DNA of 64,000 nucleotides from contig CAZEDW010000002.1 in NCBI GenBank assembly GCA_964510955.1, positions 1-64,000 on the forward strand. Reading direction: 5' to 3'. This DNA is from JAFLCM01 sp964510955. GTDB lineage: Bacteria; Planctomycetota; Phycisphaerae; Phycisphaerales; UBA1924. Below the pieces are notes generated by a model. That model saw only the letters and a program-made list of their open reading frames with translations, was not told where the DNA came from and did no database searches. Positions 60,440-64,000 of the stretch are shown one piece after another (the first letter of the stretch is position 1; each line of letters opens with the position of its first letter). Both the position numbers and the translations under genes were made by a program.

Positions 60440-61828
60440 ATGGCGGCACCCGCCACCACCGTCATCCGGGGAAACCGCGTGCTGATCGACGGTGCATTCC
60501 GCCCGGCGGCGGTGTGGCTCGCTGGGGGCCGCATCGCGCGGGTTGGGGCGGTGAGCGAACCCAGCCCCGGCGGGGTTGTCGAGGTTGTTGACGCCGGCGA
60601 CCTGGCCGTCATCCCCGGCGTCATCGACGCGCACATCCACATCAACGAGCCGGGGCGGACCGACTGGGAGGGCTTCGAGTCTGCTACCAACGCCGCGGCG
60701 GTGGGGGGTGTGACGACGCTCATCGACATGCCGCTCAACAGTTCGCCGGTGACCACGACTCCTGGCGCTCTGCGGCAGAAGCTCGACTGCGCTCGCGGGA
60801 AGCTCCGCGTCAACGTTGGCTTCTGGGGCGGGCTGGTTCCGGCGAACACGGGTGGCCTCGGCGAGCTGCTCGACGCCGGCGTGCTGGGGATCAAGTGCTT
60901 CCTCGTTCACTCGGGGATCGACGAGTTCCCCGGTGTCGGACGCAACGAGCTCGAGCCGGCGATGCGCGTGATCGCGCGGCACGCCGGGGTCTTGCTGGCC
61001 CACGCCGAGGACCCCGGGGTGATCGGCGCCAGCGCCCCGACCGAGCCGCGCCCCGACGGGCGCTCCTATCAGGACTACCTGCGCTCGCGACCGCCCGGGG
61101 CGGAGGTCGCGGCGATCCGGATGCTGCTCGATCTCTGCGAGCGCACCGGCTGCCGCCTGCACATCGTGCACCTGGCCACCGAGGAGGCGCTGCCGATGAT
61201 GCGCGATGCGCGCCGGCGCGGGCTCCCCGTCTCGGTGGAGACGTGCCCGCACTATCTCACCTTCGCCGCCGAGGACATCCCCGACGGGGCGACGAGATTC
61301 AAGTGCGCCCCGCCGATCCGCGGGAGGCGGACGCGCGAGGCGCTGTGGGAGGCGCTGCGGGCGGGCGACATCGACCTGGTCGCGTCGGACCACTCGCCCT
61401 GCCCGCCGGCGCTGAAGCTGGAGGACCGCGGCGACTTCTTCGGGGCCTGGGGAGGCATCGCGTCGGTGCAGTTCCTGTTCAGCGCAACGTGGACCGGCGC
61501 GCGGCAGCGCGGCGTCACTCTTGAGCAGGTCTGCCGATGGCTGTGCGAGCAGCCGGCCCGGCTCGCGGGCCTGGCGCACCGCAAGGGGCGCATCGCGCCG
61601 GGTTATGATGCCGACCTCGTGATGCTCGATCCCGATGCCGAGTTTGTTGTGACCCCGCCGATGATTCACCACCGGCACAAGCTCACGCCCTACGGAGGGC
61701 TGAGACTGCGCGGCTTGGCCGCGCGGACCATTGTCGGCGGCGCGACCGTATACCAGGACGGCGCGTTCGTCGGCGCCGCGGGCGCCTGTGCTTTGCTGCG
61801 CGACGCCGCCGACCGGAGGACCGCTTGA
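60440..61828 (+). CDS. allB: Allantoinase
   Basis: 462 residues; ATG at 60440 with AGGAG upstream. Cyclic amidohydrolase fold that opens allantoin to allantoate. Metal ligands: H65 and H67 in DAHIHINEPGRTDWEGF, carbamylated K152 in GIKCFLVHSG, H188 in LLAHAED, H244 in HIVHL, D317 in ASDHSP. The segment INEPGRTDWEGF separates it from dihydroorotases and hydantoinases. First gene of a five-gene ureide operon; its stop overlaps the next start as TTGA. Confidence 0.94.
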   Translation: MAAPATTVIRGNRVLIDGAFRPAAVWLAGGRIARVGAVSEPSPGGVVEVVDAGDLAVIPGVIDAHIHINEPGRTDWEGFESATNAAAVGGVTTLIDMPLNSSPVTTTPGALRQKLDCARGKLRVNVGFWGGLVPANTGGLGELLDAGVLGIKCFLVHSGIDEFPGVGRNELEPAMRVIARHAGVLLAHAEDPGVIGASAPTEPRPDGRSYQDYLRSRPPGAEVAAIRMLLDLCERTGCRLHIVHLATEEALPMMRDARRRGLPVSVETCPHYLTFAAEDIPDGATRFKCAPPIRGRRTREALWEALRAGDIDLVASDHSPCPPALKLEDRGDFFGAWGGIASVQFLFSATWTGARQRGVTLEQVCRWLCEQPARLAGLAHRKGRIAPGYDADLVMLDPDAEFVVTPPMIHHRHKLTPYGGLRLRGLAARTIVGGATVYQDGAFVGAAGACALLRDAADRRTA

Positions 61829-62826
61829 GCGACTTCACCCACATGGTTGACCTCGCCGCCCAGCGCCTCGGCGGTCAGGCACTCCGGTGCAGCGACGATT
61901 TCTTCGCCGAGATGCAGAACCTGCTCAAGCCCGAGCCGGCGGTCTTCATTGACGGCAAGTACACCGACCGCGGCAAGTGGATGGACGGCTGGGAGTCGCG
62001 GCGCAAAAGAGTGCCGGGGCACGACTGGTGCATCATCAGGCTCGGGCTGCCGGGGATCGTGCGCGGCGTCAACGTCGATACCTCGTTCTTCCGCGGCAAC
62101 TACCCGCCCAGGTGCTCCATCGACGCGTGCGACGTGCCGGGCAACCCGACCGGCGAGGAACTGGCGGCGCTGGGGAGCGGCCCGCCGTGGCGCGAGATCC
62201 TGAAACAGTGCGACCTGAAGGGCGATTCGAAAGACCAGAACCTCTTCGCGATCGCCGACGACACGCGGGTGACGCACCTCCGGCTCAACATCTACCCCGA
62301 CGGGGGCGTGGCCCGCCTCCGCGTGCACGGCGAGGTGCTGCCGGACTGGGACCGCCTGCTGGCATCGCCCGTCCCGGTCGATCTGTGCGCCATGGAGAAC
62401 GCCGGGACCGTGCCGGCGTGCAGCGACATGTTCTTCGGTCACGCGCCCAACATGCTCCAGCCGGGCCCCAGCCTGAACATGGGCGACGGGTGGGAGACCA
62501 AGCGCCGGCGCGGGCCGGGGTACGACTGGGCCGTTGTGCGGCTCGCGCGCCCGGGGGTGATCGAGCGTGTCGAGCTCGACACGGCCTTCTTCAAAGGCAA
62601 CTACCCCGATACCGCCGACATCGAGACGTGCGAGGCGTCGGGGCACGCCGTCCCGCCCGATGGAACCCGGTGGCGGCCGCTGGTGGCGCGCACCAAGCTC
62701 CAGGCCGATCACAAGCACTTCTTCGACATCGCGCCGGGCGATCGGCGCCCCTGCACGCACGCGCGTCTGAACATCTACCCCGACGGCGGCGTGGCCCGCC
62801 TGCGGCTGTGGGGCCGGTTCCGGTGA
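61825..62826 (+). CDS. alc: Allantoicase
   Basis: 333 residues. It hydrolyses allantoate to ureidoglycolate and urea. The protein is a tandem duplication of a jelly-roll unit: each half has a GW-E (GWESRR and GWETKRRR) region, then DWCIIRLGLPG / DWAVVRLARPG, FFRGNYPP / FFKGNYPD, and HLRLNIYPDGGVARLR / HARLNIYPDGGVARLR. The TTG start at 61825 forms a TTGA overlap with the allB stop; the family N-terminus fits here. The stop overlaps the uraD start as GTGA. Confidence 0.94.
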   Translation: MSDFTHMVDLAAQRLGGQALRCSDDFFAEMQNLLKPEPAVFIDGKYTDRGKWMDGWESRRKRVPGHDWCIIRLGLPGIVRGVNVDTSFFRGNYPPRCSIDACDVPGNPTGEELAALGSGPPWREILKQCDLKGDSKDQNLFAIADDTRVTHLRLNIYPDGGVARLRVHGEVLPDWDRLLASPVPVDLCAMENAGTVPACSDMFFGHAPNMLQPGPSLNMGDGWETKRRRGPGYDWAVVRLARPGVIERVELDTAFFKGNYPDTADIETCEASGHAVPPDGTRWRPLVARTKLQADHKHFFDIAPGDRRPCTHARLNIYPDGGVARLRLWGRFR

Positions 62827-63335
62827 ACGCCAGACTTGCGCAACTCAACGCCGCGCCGCGCGACGACGCGGTGCGGGAGCTGATGCGGTGCTGCGGCAGC
62901 TCGGCGTGGGCCGGACGCCTGGCCGATGCCCGCCCGTTCGCGACCGAGGCCGAGCTCGGAGCCGCGGCCGAGCGGGCCATGGACGCGCTCGCGGAAACGG
63001 ACTGGCGTGAGGCGTTCAGCCATCACCCGCGCATCGGCGAGCGGAAGCTCGACCGCGCCGCCGCCACCGCAACGCAGGCGTGGTCCAGCGCCGAGCAGTC
63101 GGGCACGGCCGGGGCCGAGCAGCGGGTGCTCGATGCGCTGGTGGAAGGCAACCGACGCTACGAGGAGAAGTTCGGGCATGTCTTCCTGATCTGCGCTACC
63201 GGCAAATCCGCCCGGGAGATGCTCGACGCCCTGAACGCCCGGCTGGGCAACGATCCGGACACCGAACTCCGGATCGCCGCCGGGCAGCAGCGCTTGATAA
63301 CTCGCCTGCGTATCGCCAAGATGCTCTCGGAATGA
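62823..63335 (+). CDS. uraD: OHCU decarboxylase
   Basis: 170 residues, GTG start at 62823 by GTGA overlap. It decarboxylates 2-oxo-4-hydroxy-4-carboxy-5-ureidoimidazoline to S-allantoin, making the last step of urate oxidation stereospecific. Conserved motifs: FSHHPRIGE with the catalytic histidine, WSSAEQSG, and KFGHVFLICATGKSAREML. A small all-helical protein of usual length. Confidence 0.93.
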   Translation: MNARLAQLNAAPRDDAVRELMRCCGSSAWAGRLADARPFATEAELGAAAERAMDALAETDWREAFSHHPRIGERKLDRAAATATQAWSSAEQSGTAGAEQRVLDALVEGNRRYEEKFGHVFLICATGKSAREMLDALNARLGNDPDTELRIAAGQQRLITRLRIAKMLSE

Positions 63336-63673
63336 GCGGCCTCTCCACCCATGTTCTGGATACCTCGCGCGGGCGCCCGGCGGCGGGTGTCGGCGTCGTG
63401 CTGGCGCACATGGAGCCCAGCGGCGTGTGGCGCCCCATCTCCGAGCGGCAGACCGACGCAGACGGGCGGGTCCGCGACCTCATGCCCGCAGGCACGCTCG
63501 ACGCGGGCACTTACCGCCTCCGGTTCGAGGTGGGGCCGTACTTCAGCGCCGCGGGGATCGCGGCGTTCTTCCCGTTCGTGGACGTGCACTTCCATGTTTC
63601 CGACGCTGCCCAGCACCACCACGTGCCCCTGCTGGTCTCACCCTTCGGCTACAGCACCTACCGCGGGAGCTAG
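63332..63673 (+). CDS. uraH: 5-hydroxyisourate hydrolase (transthyretin-like)
   Basis: 113 residues, ATG at 63332 overlapping the uraD stop as ATGA. It opens 5-hydroxyisourate to OHCU. Family marks: LSTHVLDTSRGRPAAGV at the N-terminus with the catalytic His, a central Arg in GTYRLRFEV, HHHVPLLVSPFGYSTYRGS at the C-terminus; the final YRGS tetrapeptide is diagnostic of HIU hydrolase against true transthyretin. Confidence 0.95.
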   Translation: MSGLSTHVLDTSRGRPAAGVGVVLAHMEPSGVWRPISERQTDADGRVRDLMPAGTLDAGTYRLRFEVGPYFSAAGIAAFFPFVDVHFHVSDAAQHHHVPLLVSPFGYSTYRGS

Positions 63674-63690
63674 CCCCAACGGAGAAGCCC

Positions 63691-64000
63691 ATGTCCGGCA
63701 AGCTCACCGACAACACCTACGGCAAGTCCCGCGTGCGCCTCGTCAAGGTGAAGCGTCCGCCCAACGGCGGGCGCGGCGGGGTCCACGACATCGTGGACCT
63801 TAACGTCGAGGTCATGCTCCGCGGCGACTACGCCCACACCTACCAGACCGGCGACAACACCGGCGTCACGCCCACCGACACCATGAAGAACACGGTGTAC
63901 GCCCTGGCCCGGGACCACCCGCTGGACTCTATCGAGTCCTACGCGAAGCACCTCGCGTCGTACTTCGTCAAGGAGAAGCCGCGCGTCACCCAGGCGACGG
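63691..64000 (+). CDS. uox: Urate oxidase, N-terminal part (cut by window end)
   Basis: The first 103 residues of a cofactor-free uricase, which oxidises urate to 5-hydroxyisourate. YGKSRVRLVKVKR at the N-terminus has the catalytic lysine-type position, and GDNTGVTPTDTMKNTVYALA contains the TDxxKNT motif with the catalytic threonine. ATG at 63691 follows GGAGAAGCCC. The full protein should be about 290-300 residues; the rest lies beyond 64000. Confidence 0.94.
   Translation, partial: MSGKLTDNTYGKSRVRLVKVKRPPNGGRGGVHDIVDLNVEVMLRGDYAHTYQTGDNTGVTPTDTMKNTVYALARDHPLDSIESYAKHLASYFVKEKPRVTQAT

Overview
The window is high-GC bacterial DNA that reads as a planctomycete, most likely class Phycisphaerae. 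The evidence is: two ECF sigma factor plus Ser/Thr kinase-TPR gene pairs; a secreted protein with a planctomycete-style PEP-CTERM-like tail; a DUF5117/DUF4953-type zinc metalloprotease; small membrane proteins ending in a CxCGYDI...CPECGE zinc ribbon; and a 23S-5S rRNA unit with no 16S gene beside it. This placement is inference. Nothing in the window looks like a prophage, an integrase, a CRISPR array or an intact insertion sequence, and I found no tRNA genes.

Layout. 1-745: no gene seen. 746-3528 (minus): kinase/TPR and ECF sigma pair. 3786-12332 (minus): four secreted proteins (dockerin-like, a ~1,570-residue SBBP/IPT protein, a collagen-repeat protein, a lamin-tail protein). 12412-13227: nitrilase-family amidase. 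13317-13991: two consecutive promoter-to-terminator units without convincing ORFs, read here as unassigned structured RNAs. 14032-20075: G-rich motif, leader hairpin and a three-gene type IV pilus inner-membrane operon led by an oversized PilM. 20203-23636: rRNA promoter, boxA, 23S, 5S and terminator. 23666-25830 (minus): glycosyltransferase and TruA. 26018-30523: 6-phosphogluconolactonase, RarA, two small zinc-ribbon membrane proteins, a DUF2231-like protein and a LOG-family protein. 30655-34923: alpha/beta hydrolase, di-haem c-type oxidoreductase, succinylarginine dihydrolase. 34995-36975 (minus): lipoprotein, small coupled protein, SPOR-like protein. 37160-42305: FlgM-like protein, large metalloprotease, two small genes. 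42346-44868: accessory-looking patch with an inverted repeat, an atypical sigma-like gene, a small ORF and an isoleucine-rich protein. 44869-50454: HAD hydrolase, NuoC, DinB-like protein, ChrA, Uup-type ABC-F and NuoI. 50615-55273 (minus): secreted PEP-CTERM-like protein and the second kinase/sigma pair. 55581-58569: TetR regulator diverging from a methanethiol S-methyltransferase (MddA) and an ABC permease. 58629-60309: an orphan topoisomerase VI subunit A and a DUF5655 protein. 60440-64000: ureide operon (allantoinase, allantoicase, OHCU decarboxylase, HIU hydrolase, urate oxidase cut by the window end).

How the genes work together. The last five genes encode the whole urate-to-ureidoglycolate route, and four of them are joined by 4-base stop/start overlaps. 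In both sigma/kinase pairs the sigma stop overlaps the kinase start as ATGA, so each pair is probably one translationally coupled signalling unit. The pilus operon supplies the inner-membrane platform of a type IV pilus or type II secretion machine. NuoC and NuoI belong to respiratory complex I but lie about 4 kb apart on opposite strands among unrelated genes, so the nuo operon is broken up here.

For a novelty hunt the strongest leads are the two tandem RNA units upstream of pilM, the topoisomerase VI A gene without a B subunit nearby, the isoleucine-rich protein with its sigma-like neighbour, and the REP-like palindrome carried in frame inside rarA.
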